Shown here: in pieces, positions 18,217 through 26,798 of the stretch
How positions within the stretch are numbered: the stretch's first letter is position 1
Layout of the letters: each line of letters begins with the position of its first letter
DNA from: Eggerthia catenaformis OT 569 = DSM 20559
GTDB lineage: Bacteria; Bacillota_I; Bacilli_A; Erysipelotrichales; Coprobacillaceae
DNA: 64,000 nucleotides
Reading direction: 5' to 3'
Assembly: GCF_000340375.1 (NCBI RefSeq)
Contig: NZ_KB446646.1
Location: 276,666-340,665 of the forward strand
Program-made: the position numbers and the translations under genes
The notes under the pieces: generated by a model
Told to the model about the DNA's origin: nothing
The model's input: the letters and a program-made list of their open reading frames with translations, nothing else
Database searches by the model: none

Positions 18217-18546
18217 ATGAAAATAACAGTAAATATCTATTATACAGGTACTAATGGAAATGCTCGTAAGTTTGTAAGTGAGATGGAATCAAGTGGAATT
18301 GCTGATAAGATCAGGCAAGAAGAAGGGAATCTGCGTTATGATTATTTTTATTCTGCTAAAGATAAAGAAACAGTTTTATTGATTGATAGTTGGAAAGATC
18401 AGAAATCTATTGATGTGCATCACCAATCTCCAATGATGAAGGATATTATTTTATTAAGGGATAAATATAATCTCCATATGACAGTAGAACGTTATCATGA
18501 AGATGTAGATGGAATACCTGATAGAGACCGAGAATTTATTAGATAA
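18217..18546 (+). CDS. Putative quinol/antibiotic-biosynthesis-type monooxygenase (ABM domain)
   Basis: Small dimeric alpha/beta-barrel protein of 109 aa. MKITVNIYYTGTNGNARKFV, then a central EGNLRYDYFYSAKDKETVLL and IDSWKDQKSIDVHHQSPMMK match the ABM domain (strand-helix-strand with the W-x-D/S-x-x-x-x-x-x-H-x-x-S signature). Family members include quinol monooxygenases and heme-degrading enzymes. A strong ribosome-binding site precedes it, and thrC starts 11 bases after its stop, so they share a transcript. The link to threonine synthesis is not obvious; the substrate is unknown. Confidence 0.75.
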   Translation: MKITVNIYYTGTNGNARKFVSEMESSGIADKIRQEEGNLRYDYFYSAKDKETVLLIDSWKDQKSIDVHHQSPMMKDIILLRDKYNLHMTVERYHEDVDGIPDRDREFIR

Positions 18547-18557
18547 AGGAATGGATT

Positions 18558-20042
18558 ATGGATAAGTTATATAAGAGTACAAGAGGAAAACAAAAGCCTA
18601 TTGATTTTTATACGTCTATTTTACAAGGATTAGGTGATGACGGAGGATTATTGGTTCCTGATTTCGACTTTGAAAAGAAGAACTTAAAAGATTTAAAAAA
18701 TCTTAATTATGTTGATTTAGCAACTGAGATTATCAGCAGTTTTACAGATGAGTCCGGTAAAGAAGATATCAGATCATTGATTCATAAAGCTTATAATACA
18801 GGCTTGTTTGATGAAGAAATTGTACCTGTCAAAAAGGCCGGTGATCTTTATGTCTGTGAATTATTTCATGGTCAAACCGCCGCTTTTAAAGATATGGCAT
18901 TATCTTTACTGCCTCATTTTATGACCTATTCTTTACAACAGAAAGGTGAGAAAAGAGATGTAATGATTTTGGCTGTTACTTCCGGAGATACCGGTAAAGC
19001 TGCTTTAGAAGGATTTAAGAATGTTAAGGGAACGGAGATTAAAGTTTTTTATCCTCTTGATGGTGTTTCTAAGATTCAGAAGCAGCAGATGGTTACTACA
19101 ACAGGAGATAATGTTGAAGTTATCGGGATTAGAGGTAATTTTGATGATGCTCAAAGAGCAGTTAAAGAAGCTTTTTCTTCACCGACATTAAAAGATCTTT
19201 GTGAGAAGCATCATGTTTTTTTATCTAGTGCCAATTCTATTAATATCGGGCGTTTACTGCCTCAGATTGTCTATTATTTTTATGCCTATTTTTCTTTAGT
19301 TAATGATCAGGTGATCAAGTTAGGTGAAAAAATAAACTTTACTGTTCCATCAGGTAATTTTGGTAACTGTCTGGCAGGATGGATCGCAAAAGAGATGGGT
19401 CTTCCTGTTCATCGGTTTATTATTGCCTCTAATAAAAACAATATATTAACTGATTTCTTTAAGACAGGTCTTTATGATATTAGAAGAGAGTTTTTTAAGA
19501 CAAATGCTCCGGCTATGGATATTCTTGTTTCCAGTAATTTAGAGAGACTGATTTATTTTATGAGTCATCGAGATGCTTTAAAGATTCATGAATATATGAA
19601 AGAGCTTAATGAAACAGGTATTTATAGAATAGACGAAGAATTACTAAAGGATATTCAAAAAGAATTTCAAGCTAATTATTTAGATGAGAATGAAATTCTT
19701 GATATAATCAGGTTATGTTTTAATAAGTATCATTATTTATTAGATACTCATACAGCTGTTGGTTATGGAGTTTATTTAAAATATCGTAAAGAAACAAATG
19801 ATACTGTTAAAACAATCTTATTATCAACAGCTTCTCCTTATAAATTTCCGGAATCTGTTTATGAAGCATTAACCGGTGAAAAGAAAGATGTTTATGAAGC
19901 TATTGATCAATTATATGAAGAGACCGGCATTATGATTCCTGAACCATTAAAAAATATGAAAGATAAAGAAATTCTGCATCAAGGAATAATCAATAAAGAG
20001 GATATACTAAGTTTTATTGGGGAAAGAATAGAGGAACATTAG
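18558..20042 (+). CDS. thrC: Threonine synthase
   Basis: PLP enzyme converting O-phosphohomoserine to threonine, 494 aa. N-terminal YKSTRGKQKPIDFYTSILQG and GDDGGLLVPD are typical of the long (E. coli/yeast-like) class. ELFHGQTAAFKDMALSLLPH holds the PLP-binding lysine, AVTSGDTGKAALEGF the phosphate-binding loop, and VPSGNFGNCLAGWIA the second glycine loop. Length fits the class. Two bases separate its stop from the thrB start, giving a thrCB unit for the last two steps of threonine synthesis. Confidence 0.97.
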   Translation: MDKLYKSTRGKQKPIDFYTSILQGLGDDGGLLVPDFDFEKKNLKDLKNLNYVDLATEIISSFTDESGKEDIRSLIHKAYNTGLFDEEIVPVKKAGDLYVCELFHGQTAAFKDMALSLLPHFMTYSLQQKGEKRDVMILAVTSGDTGKAALEGFKNVKGTEIKVFYPLDGVSKIQKQQMVTTTGDNVEVIGIRGNFDDAQRAVKEAFSSPTLKDLCEKHHVFLSSANSINIGRLLPQIVYYFYAYFSLVNDQVIKLGEKINFTVPSGNFGNCLAGWIAKEMGLPVHRFIIASNKNNILTDFFKTGLYDIRREFFKTNAPAMDILVSSNLERLIYFMSHRDALKIHEYMKELNETGIYRIDEELLKDIQKEFQANYLDENEILDIIRLCFNKYHYLLDTHTAVGYGVYLKYRKETNDTVKTILLSTASPYKFPESVYEALTGEKKDVYEAIDQLYEETGIMIPEPLKNMKDKEILHQGIINKEDILSFIGERIEEH

Positions 20043-20043
20043 G

Positions 20044-20940
20044 ATGTATGTAAGAATAAGAGTTCCTGCTACAAGTGCTAATTTAGGTCCGGGATTTGAT
20101 GCGGCAGGATTGGCAGTGACTTTATATAATACTTTTGTCTTTGAATTATTAGAAGAAGAAAAGCTGGAAATAAAAGGCTGTCCTGCTCAGTTTGCGAATG
20201 AGAATAATATGACATATCAGGCTTTCTTACAGGCAGCCGGTCATATCGGTTTATCATTTAAAGGTCTACAAATAACAACATCAGGAGATGTTCCTTATAC
20301 AAGGGGTTTAGGATCATCTTCTACTTGTATTGTTGCCGGTATTGTAGGGGCTTATGCTTTTTTAGACAGACAGGAAGAGAGACAAGATATATTGAATCTG
20401 GCAACTGCTATAGAAGGGCATCCGGATAATGTAGCACCGGCTATTTTTGGCGGAATGACTGTTTCAGTCATGAAAGAAAATCAAGTTACAACACTGAATA
20501 TTCCTGTTAAGCATGATTATCGTTATATTGCCTTAATTCCTCCTTTTACTCTCTCTACTGAGAAAGCACGTGCAGTATTACCGGATAAAGTTTCCAGAAG
20601 TGATGCAATCACAAATGTCTCTCATTTAGCCTTAATGGTGGCATCTATTATTAATGGTTATGATGAAGGACTTAAATTAGGATTTAAAGATAAGCTTCAT
20701 CAGCCTTATCGTGGCAAATTAATTGAGAATTATTTTCCGATTATGGAGGTATTAGAAAAAGATCCTCATATTATAGGTGCTTATCTGTCAGGTGCAGGAC
20801 CAACTATTATGGCTATTATTAAAGCAGATGATGATAAAGGCGTAGTCAGATTAAAAGAAGAATTAGGTGATTTGATTAAAGGATGGAAAGTAGAAAAATT
20901 AGAACTAGATACAAGAGGTTATACTTGTGATTTTCTATAA
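20044..20940 (+). CDS. thrB: Homoserine kinase
   Basis: GHMP kinase that phosphorylates homoserine for threonine synthase. 298 aa. VRIRVPATSANLGPGFDAAG is the N-terminal substrate motif, YTRGLGSSSTCIVAGIVGAY the GHMP ATP-binding loop (GLGSSS), ATAIEGHPDNVAPAIFGGMT the family-specific segment and GAYLSGAGPTIMAI the C-terminal motif. Length is normal. It is the last gene before a terminator. Confidence 0.97.
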   Translation: MYVRIRVPATSANLGPGFDAAGLAVTLYNTFVFELLEEEKLEIKGCPAQFANENNMTYQAFLQAAGHIGLSFKGLQITTSGDVPYTRGLGSSSTCIVAGIVGAYAFLDRQEERQDILNLATAIEGHPDNVAPAIFGGMTVSVMKENQVTTLNIPVKHDYRYIALIPPFTLSTEKARAVLPDKVSRSDAITNVSHLALMVASIINGYDEGLKLGFKDKLHQPYRGKLIENYFPIMEVLEKDPHIIGAYLSGAGPTIMAIIKADDDKGVVRLKEELGDLIKGWKVEKLELDTRGYTCDFL

Positions 20941-20947
20941 TAGGTTT

Positions 20948-20978
20948 AAAATGTAGGAGCAGTATCCTGCATTTTTTT
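20948..20978 (+). terminator. Intrinsic terminator of thrCB
   Basis: AAAATGTAGGA and TCCTGCATTTT arms (one wobble pair), followed by a T run, 8 bases after the thrB stop. Confidence 0.85.
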
Positions 20979-20994
20979 ATGAGGGGGATTCATT

Positions 20995-21411
20995 ATGTAT
21001 GTATCAAAACAAATGATTGTGATGAGAAGAGATTTAAAGATGAGAAAAGGAAAGATTGCAGCTCAGGCTTCTCATGCTTGCATAGAAGCTGTTTTAAAGG
21101 CTTTAAAGAAAGAAGATTTATTAAATGATATTGAAGTAGAGAATAGTCATATTATTATAGATAGTCATAAAAAAACATCTTTAACAGAATGGTTTGATAA
21201 AGGTGTGGCTAAGATCTGTGTTTATGTAGATAGTGAAGAAGAGTTGTTAGATATTCATCAGAAAGCTTTATCACAAGGTATTATCAGTGCTTTAATACAG
21301 GATGCCGGATTTACTGAATTTCACGGTGAGCCTACTTATACCTGTTTAGCTCTTGAACCATTAGAAAAAGGGCTTGCTGATAGCCTGACAGGCCATCTGC
21401 CGCTTTATTAG
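20995..21411 (+). CDS. Peptidyl-tRNA hydrolase, PTH2 (archaeal/eukaryotic) type
   Basis: Releases tRNA from peptidyl-tRNA dropped by ribosomes. 138 aa, unrelated in fold to bacterial Pth1. Family features: KQMIVMRRDLKMRKGKIAAQ, ASHACIEAVLKAL (the K-G-K-x-A-A-Q-x-x-H-A signature), VYVDSEEELLDIHQKA, ALIQDAGFTEF and PTYTCLALEPLEKG. A GAGGGGGA ribosome-binding site precedes it. PTH2 is universal in archaea and eukaryotes but patchy in bacteria. Together with the PHP phosphatase gene 8 bases downstream it forms a two-gene unit. No pth1 lies in this window. Confidence 0.88.
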   Translation: MYVSKQMIVMRRDLKMRKGKIAAQASHACIEAVLKALKKEDLLNDIEVENSHIIIDSHKKTSLTEWFDKGVAKICVYVDSEEELLDIHQKALSQGIISALIQDAGFTEFHGEPTYTCLALEPLEKGLADSLTGHLPLY

Positions 21412-21419
21412 GAGGGACT

Positions 21420-22184
21420 ATGAAGAAGAATTATCATACTCATACAATCAGATGTCATCATGCGATAGGAACAGAAGAGGAGTATATTCATCAAGCGATA
21501 GATGCCGGATTTGAATTACTGGGATTCTCTGATCATACACCTTGGCATTATGAATCAGGATTTCATCCGATTATGCGTATGGAAGAATCACAGCTGGAAG
21601 ATTATGTACATACCATCAGATCATTAGAACAGAAATATAAAGATCGAATTACTATTAAATGTGGTTTGGAAGCTGAATATTTCAGTGATAAAATGCCTTG
21701 GCTTATTAATAAAACAAAAGAATATCAGATAGATTATTTAATACTGGGACATCATTATGATCAAAGTGATGAAACAGGGATGTATTATGGTTTTCCATTA
21801 AAGTCTTACAGTGAAGTAAAGAAATATACTGCACAGGTATTGGAAGCTATGGATACAGGATTATTTAGTTATTTAGCACATCCTGATGTTGTTATGTATC
21901 ATCAGAAAGATAAAAAGAGTCTCTTAGAATTAGAAAAAATATGTATTAAGGCCAAAGAAATAGATATGCCCTTAGAATTTAATATGCTGGGTTATCTTAC
22001 TAATAGGCATTATCCCAGTATTCCTTTTATAGACTTATGTAAAAAGCATCATAATAAGATTATTCTGGGAGTAGATGCTCATGATCCTTCAATGCTTAAT
22101 AATCAGAATACTTTTTTATTAGTAGAAAAGAAACTGAAAGAAGAAGGATTAGAAGTTACTGACGAGATTAAGTATTTAAGATAA
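21420..22184 (+). CDS. hisK: PHP-type histidinol-phosphatase
   Basis: Metal-dependent phosphatase of the PHP superfamily, expected to dephosphorylate L-histidinol phosphate. 254 aa. Metal ligands are visible in NYHTHTIRCHHAIGTEEEYI (H-x-H), GFSDHTPWHYE, KCGLEAEYF (Glu), LILGHHYDQ (HH), YLAHPDVVMYH and a C-terminal LGVDAHDPSML (D-x-H). Length matches bacterial HisJ/HisK. No other his genes are nearby, so another phosphoester substrate remains possible. The last 17 bases of the gene recur at 22727-22743. Confidence 0.85.
   Translation: MKKNYHTHTIRCHHAIGTEEEYIHQAIDAGFELLGFSDHTPWHYESGFHPIMRMEESQLEDYVHTIRSLEQKYKDRITIKCGLEAEYFSDKMPWLINKTKEYQIDYLILGHHYDQSDETGMYYGFPLKSYSEVKKYTAQVLEAMDTGLFSYLAHPDVVMYHQKDKKSLLELEKICIKAKEIDMPLEFNMLGYLTNRHYPSIPFIDLCKKHHNKIILGVDAHDPSMLNNQNTFLLVEKKLKEEGLEVTDEIKYLR
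22167..22183. repeat. 17-bp direct repeat, left copy
   Basis: ATTAAGTATTTAAGATA, the 3' end of the phosphatase gene. An identical copy lies at 22727-22743. The two bracket a self-contained 543-bp segment. Confidence 0.85.
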
Positions 22185-22195
22185 AATTAATCTTA

Positions 22196-22225
22196 TTGTG
22201 AATGTATTGACTTATTAATTATAAT
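22196..22225 (+). promoter_or_regulatory. Promoter inside the repeat-flanked cassette
   Basis: TTGTGA (22196-22201), 18-nt spacer, TATAAT (22220-22225), about 57 bases before the small ORF at 22283. Confidence 0.55.
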
Positions 22226-22282
22226 GTGAGATTATTTCTTTAATAGAAAGGGTTTTCAAAGATATTTTAAAAGGTGGAGATT

Positions 22283-22354
22283 ATGAATACTAGTAGAGTT
22301 CTTTTATTTGAGGTACTGCTCTGTTTTTCTGTAGTGTGTCTATATAGAGCCTAA
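22283..22354 (+). CDS. Putative 23-aa hydrophobic peptide
   Basis: MNTSRVLLFEVLLCFSVVCL then YRA and a stop. It starts 4 bases after a strong AGGTGGAG ribosome-binding site. The peptide is one short hydrophobic segment (residues 6-20) flanked by arginines, as in small membrane peptides and some type I toxins or leader peptides. A long hairpin overlaps its last codons (22338-22378). No homologue is recognised. The good ribosome-binding site and upstream promoter support translation; function is unknown. Confidence 0.5.
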   Translation: MNTSRVLLFEVLLCFSVVCLYRA

Positions 22355-22378
22355 AATTTGTTTTTTAGGAATATAGAC
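22338..22378 (+). promoter_or_regulatory. Hairpin spanning the end of the small ORF
   Basis: GTCTATAT pairs with ATATAGAC, and CCTAAAA with TTTTAGG inside it, with an AGAG/A internal bulge and a short T-rich loop. No U-run follows, so it is not a standard terminator. It could control readthrough or processing between the 23-aa ORF and the next gene. Confidence 0.6.
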
Positions 22379-22410
22379 ATATTCAGCTAATAGAAAAGGA
22401 GGTTAATTAT

Positions 22411-22677
22411 ATGAATAAGAAGAATTATTTATATCATTTCTTTTTTGAAAAAATAGAGAAACCACGACATGTTAAAGTTATACTAGCTATATTAACAGTA
22501 TTTATAATCTTTTGCCTGGTATTTTCAATTGTAGCTTATATAAATCCGGACTATCATATATCACCAGTATTATTTATTGTGATTCTTTGTTTTCCATTTT
22601 TTGCTCTTTTGACTTTAGTTTTTCTTTTATCTAAGTCAATCGAATATGATTACAAGAAGTATATGAAAGATAAATAG
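22411..22677 (+). CDS. Small two-helix membrane protein, unknown function
   Basis: 88 aa, no recognised family. A short charged N-terminus (MNKKNYLYHFFFEKIEKPRH) precedes a hydrophobic helix at about 24-45 and a second at about 52-75; a lysine- and tyrosine-rich tail (YDYKKYMKDK) ends it. With both termini basic, both ends should be cytoplasmic. A perfect AAAGGAGG ribosome-binding site supports expression. It lies inside the segment flanked by 17-bp direct repeats and ends at its own terminator. The arrangement of a hydrophobic peptide followed by a small membrane protein could be a bacteriocin/immunity or toxin pair, but this is only suggestive. Confidence 0.65.
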   Translation: MNKKNYLYHFFFEKIEKPRHVKVILAILTVFIIFCLVFSIVAYINPDYHISPVLFIVILCFPFFALLTLVFLLSKSIEYDYKKYMKDK

Positions 22678-22690
22678 ATTTTTTAATCAG

Positions 22691-22720
22691 AGGATTGCCT
22701 TTAAGCAATCCTTTATTTTT
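22691..22720 (+). terminator. Intrinsic terminator in the cassette
   Basis: AGGATTGC and GCAATCCT arms around a CTTTAA loop, followed by TTATTTTT. Confidence 0.9.
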
Positions 22721-22726
22721 TATAAA

Positions 22727-22743
22727 ATTAAGTATTTAAGATA
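22727..22743. repeat. 17-bp direct repeat, right copy
   Basis: Identical to 22167-22183, including the last codons of the phosphatase gene followed by a TAG instead of TAA. It closes the cassette. Confidence 0.85.
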
Positions 22744-22791
22744 GTCAAGAAAGAATCTTTTGATTATAATGATAATACAGGAGGACTTTTT

Positions 22792-23058
22792 ATGGATCAT
22801 ATTACAGAAATTGATAAAGAACCTTATTTTGATCATTGTCTTGAACTGGTAAAAGAAATAATGAAAGAACAGAATTACTCTCTTTTAGAAGAAGAATATA
22901 AAGATTTAACTATAGAAATTATGGATACATCTGTCTTTTCGGGAGGAGATTATGATGATGAAAATATTATATTTTATGCGAATGAATATATTAAAAATAA
23001 TTTTCTATCAAGATTTAAAATGATCAGAGATAAGGATGTGAATCCTAGTGACTATTAA
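22792..23058 (+). CDS. Small acidic protein, unknown function
   Basis: 88 aa, no family recognised. Very acidic and tyrosine-rich, with no signal or membrane segment. MDHITEIDKEPYFDHCLELV opens a predicted helical N-terminal half; a GGDYDDENII segment sits near residue 52. The start follows a perfect AGGAGG. It overlaps the next gene by 11 bases, and that one overlaps the hydrolase-like gene by 4, so the three are a translationally coupled unit. Its role is probably tied to those partners. Confidence 0.7.
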   Translation: MDHITEIDKEPYFDHCLELVKEIMKEQNYSLLEEEYKDLTIEIMDTSVFSGGDYDDENIIFYANEYIKNNFLSRFKMIRDKDVNPSDY

Positions 23059-24262
23059 TAAAGAAACTATTGAGAGATATCAACAGGAGCATCCTCATAA
23101 GAAGAAAGGGAAATATAAATTTAAATGTGCTTATCGCAGTAATGAATCGGAGTTTAAGTGTATTTATTATATTATTGATGATACTTTAAGGACAGCAGAA
23201 ATCTTTGTAGATATTAATATTACTGATGAGATAGATGTTAAGTTTTCGGAAAAGATTAGTCAGGATGAAAAGGATTGTATTATTGATAATATATTAGATC
23301 TTATTTTATTAAGAGAACAGTATCCATCACTATTACATTATTCATTGTATTCTCAATATATTGAATCATCCGATAGAGAAACTTTTTCTTTATTACCGAT
23401 GGATTATATGGATATCTTAGGATATATTAAATATCATCAGGGGATTAGTCAGAAGACCATTGATTTGTTTTATGATATTTTCATGCCTGCTATTAATAGA
23501 TTAAAAGATGATAAGAAATATAAGAATTATTTAGCTTCAATAGTTTTGTTGTTTAATACTATTAATTATACATATGAGTGGAATTCATCGCATACTAATT
23601 ATTTAGATTCTGAATATCAATATCATCTTTATTACTTAAGAGTTATTTTAAAAGACTTTTATTCATTGATAGATGATTTTTATGAAGCGGCATCTGATGA
23701 AACATTTATGATTATAGAGAATCTTTGTCTAAATCCACGTTTTGCTTTATTTATTATGGTTGATTATATCAAAAATCTTTTAAAGCCCTCAGAAAACCAA
23801 GATGCTCTTTATCAGATGCTTAAAAATAAATATCATTTTAGTGATGATAAAGAAGATAAAAATTATAATCTGATTTATGCTTATTTATCTGCGATCTATA
23901 GACAGAATCATGAAAAGTATAGAATAACAGTTAAAGAAATACTAAGAGAAGTTATCAAGGTTGGTATTACTTATGTAAATTATGACTTAGATCTTGCTTT
24001 AGGAAATGCTTTCTTAAAAAGTGAAGGTCATGAATTACTGATAGATATTTTTGAAGAAGATTATAATACTTTCTTATTTAATGTATTTACTATTGAATCT
24101 TTGCCGGAAGAGTTAAAAAATGAAGTCAGAGAGAAGCTGTGTCAGGCAGTTGTCTTTTTTGCCGGCAGAATGGATAATGAGAAGTTTAGGATGAGTTCAT
24201 TAGAACAGATTACTAATATTAATAGGCTATTATTAGATAATTATCGGGGGTGGTATCAATGA
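23048..24262 (+). CDS. Large helical protein, unknown function
   Basis: 404 aa with a GTG start at 23048; the nearest ribosome-binding site (AAGGA) is about 12 bases upstream inside the previous gene. No signal peptide or membrane helix. An N-terminal region of about 90 residues looks like alternating strands (GKYKFKCAYRSNESEFKCIY, RTAEIFVDINITDEIDVKF). The remainder is tyrosine-, leucine- and aspartate-rich and probably all helical, with repeat-like amphipathic segments. No catalytic motif is recognised. Its stop overlaps the next start (ATGA), so the protein likely works with the hydrolase-fold protein downstream. Confidence 0.7.
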   Translation: MTINKETIERYQQEHPHKKKGKYKFKCAYRSNESEFKCIYYIIDDTLRTAEIFVDINITDEIDVKFSEKISQDEKDCIIDNILDLILLREQYPSLLHYSLYSQYIESSDRETFSLLPMDYMDILGYIKYHQGISQKTIDLFYDIFMPAINRLKDDKKYKNYLASIVLLFNTINYTYEWNSSHTNYLDSEYQYHLYYLRVILKDFYSLIDDFYEAASDETFMIIENLCLNPRFALFIMVDYIKNLLKPSENQDALYQMLKNKYHFSDDKEDKNYNLIYAYLSAIYRQNHEKYRITVKEILREVIKVGITYVNYDLDLALGNAFLKSEGHELLIDIFEEDYNTFLFNVFTIESLPEELKNEVREKLCQAVVFFAGRMDNEKFRMSSLEQITNINRLLLDNYRGWYQ

Positions 24263-25128
24263 AAGTAAATAAAAAGCTTATAGTATTAACCGCAATAGGA
24301 ACATCTGCTTATATTTATAAGAGAGTCAGTGATTATACACATGATATGCTTTATCGTTATTCTATTGTTAGAAATGAATTACAGGATAATTATACAAAGA
24401 TTGTACGTTTAAGAAATCATGATGGATTAATTATTTGCGGTTATTTATATGAAAGAGGTCCCGGTCATAAAACAATTATTATGATGCATAGATTCTTGGA
24501 AGACAGTACCTCATTAATAAATGAGATTAATTACTTTAAAGAACATACCGATGCTAATATATTGGCAGTAGATGCAAAAGCACATGGCTTAAGTGATGGC
24601 TATCATCGAGGTTTCGGCTATGAAGATATCACCGATTTAATGTTGTGGAATAGATATATTTTAAAAAGATATGGGCAGGATCATAAGATTTTAATGTATG
24701 GACAAGGCTTGGGTGCTTCTTGCATTTTAATGTGTGCTAATAAAGGTAAACTAAAAAATGTAGAAGCTATTATTTCTGATGGAGCATGTGCTGATACCGG
24801 GGATTATTTAGTGAAGCATTGTTTTAAGAAGACAGCTATCCCGGGTTTTATTTCTTATCCTATTATTAAAAGAATGATTAGAAACGAAATTGATTGTAAT
24901 CTTTCTGTTATGACACCTATGAATCATATAGAAGATAATAAGATTCCTACATTATTTATACATTCTCGTATGAATAAGGATGTTCCATTAGAAGATGTTT
25001 TTACTCTTTATAATCATGCACAGTGTGAAAAAGAATTATTTCCGGTTAAAGAAGCTTATTTCTATACAATGAAAGATAATGAATATGCTCAAACACTTAT
25101 ATCATTTATCAATACTTATTTTAAATAA
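24259..25128 (+). CDS. Alpha/beta-hydrolase-fold protein lacking the serine nucleophile
   Basis: 289 aa; the ATG at 24259 is favoured over the GTG at 24250 because GGGGGTGG lies 5 bases before it. One N-terminal hydrophobic segment (about 6-20) may anchor it. The fold is recognisable: TIIMMHRFLEDSTSL at the oxyanion position, ILAVDAKAHGLSDG and the elbow MYGQGLGASCILM. The elbow should read G-x-S-x-G but has Gly at the Ser position, so it cannot be a standard serine hydrolase. C-terminal IPTLFIHSRMNKDVPLEDV keeps the usual acid-loop region. It is the third gene of the unknown unit, 12 bases before the GH1 gene. Confidence 0.75.
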   Translation: MKVNKKLIVLTAIGTSAYIYKRVSDYTHDMLYRYSIVRNELQDNYTKIVRLRNHDGLIICGYLYERGPGHKTIIMMHRFLEDSTSLINEINYFKEHTDANILAVDAKAHGLSDGYHRGFGYEDITDLMLWNRYILKRYGQDHKILMYGQGLGASCILMCANKGKLKNVEAIISDGACADTGDYLVKHCFKKTAIPGFISYPIIKRMIRNEIDCNLSVMTPMNHIEDNKIPTLFIHSRMNKDVPLEDVFTLYNHAQCEKELFPVKEAYFYTMKDNEYAQTLISFINTYFK

Positions 25129-26589
<1,461 letters not shown>

Positions 26590-26628
26590 TACTTTTAAAA
26601 GAAGTTATTAGAATAAAAAATGTATCTT

Positions 26629-26683
26629 AGAGTTATTTTATTAACGCCGATATTTCCGGGATTTGGATAATGACTATAACTCT
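26629..26683. other. Inverted repeat of unknown role
   Basis: AGAGTTAT and ATAACTCT are perfect 8-bp arms 39 bases apart, enclosing a locally GC-richer loop (CGCCGATATTTCCGGGA). No T run follows. It may be a structured RNA or a decayed site. Confidence 0.35.
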
Positions 26684-26702
26684 GTTAAAATAGAAAATAA
26701 AG

Positions 26703-26744
26703 ATTAAAAAAGAATTCTATTCTTATGATAGAGTTCTTTTTAAT
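26703..26744 (+). terminator. Intrinsic terminator after the GH1 gene
   Basis: AAAAAGAATTCTAT pairs with ATAGAGTTCTTTTT (one wobble pair) around a short loop, ending in a T run. Confidence 0.85.
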
Positions 26745-26798
26745 CAATATGTTATAATCCTTTTATGAATCAATTATCAAAAAGCGGGAGGTATAAAG

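Noticed and set aside
22196..22225. TTGACT-TATAAT pair with 7-bp spacing before the small ORF
   Set aside because: The spacing is far too short for a sigma-70-type promoter; the TTGTGA at 18 bp is used instead.
23048..24262. Toxin-antitoxin or abortive-infection assignment for the unknown 404-aa gene and its neighbours
   Set aside because: No HEPN, PIN, nuclease or helicase motif is visible, so such a label would be a guess.
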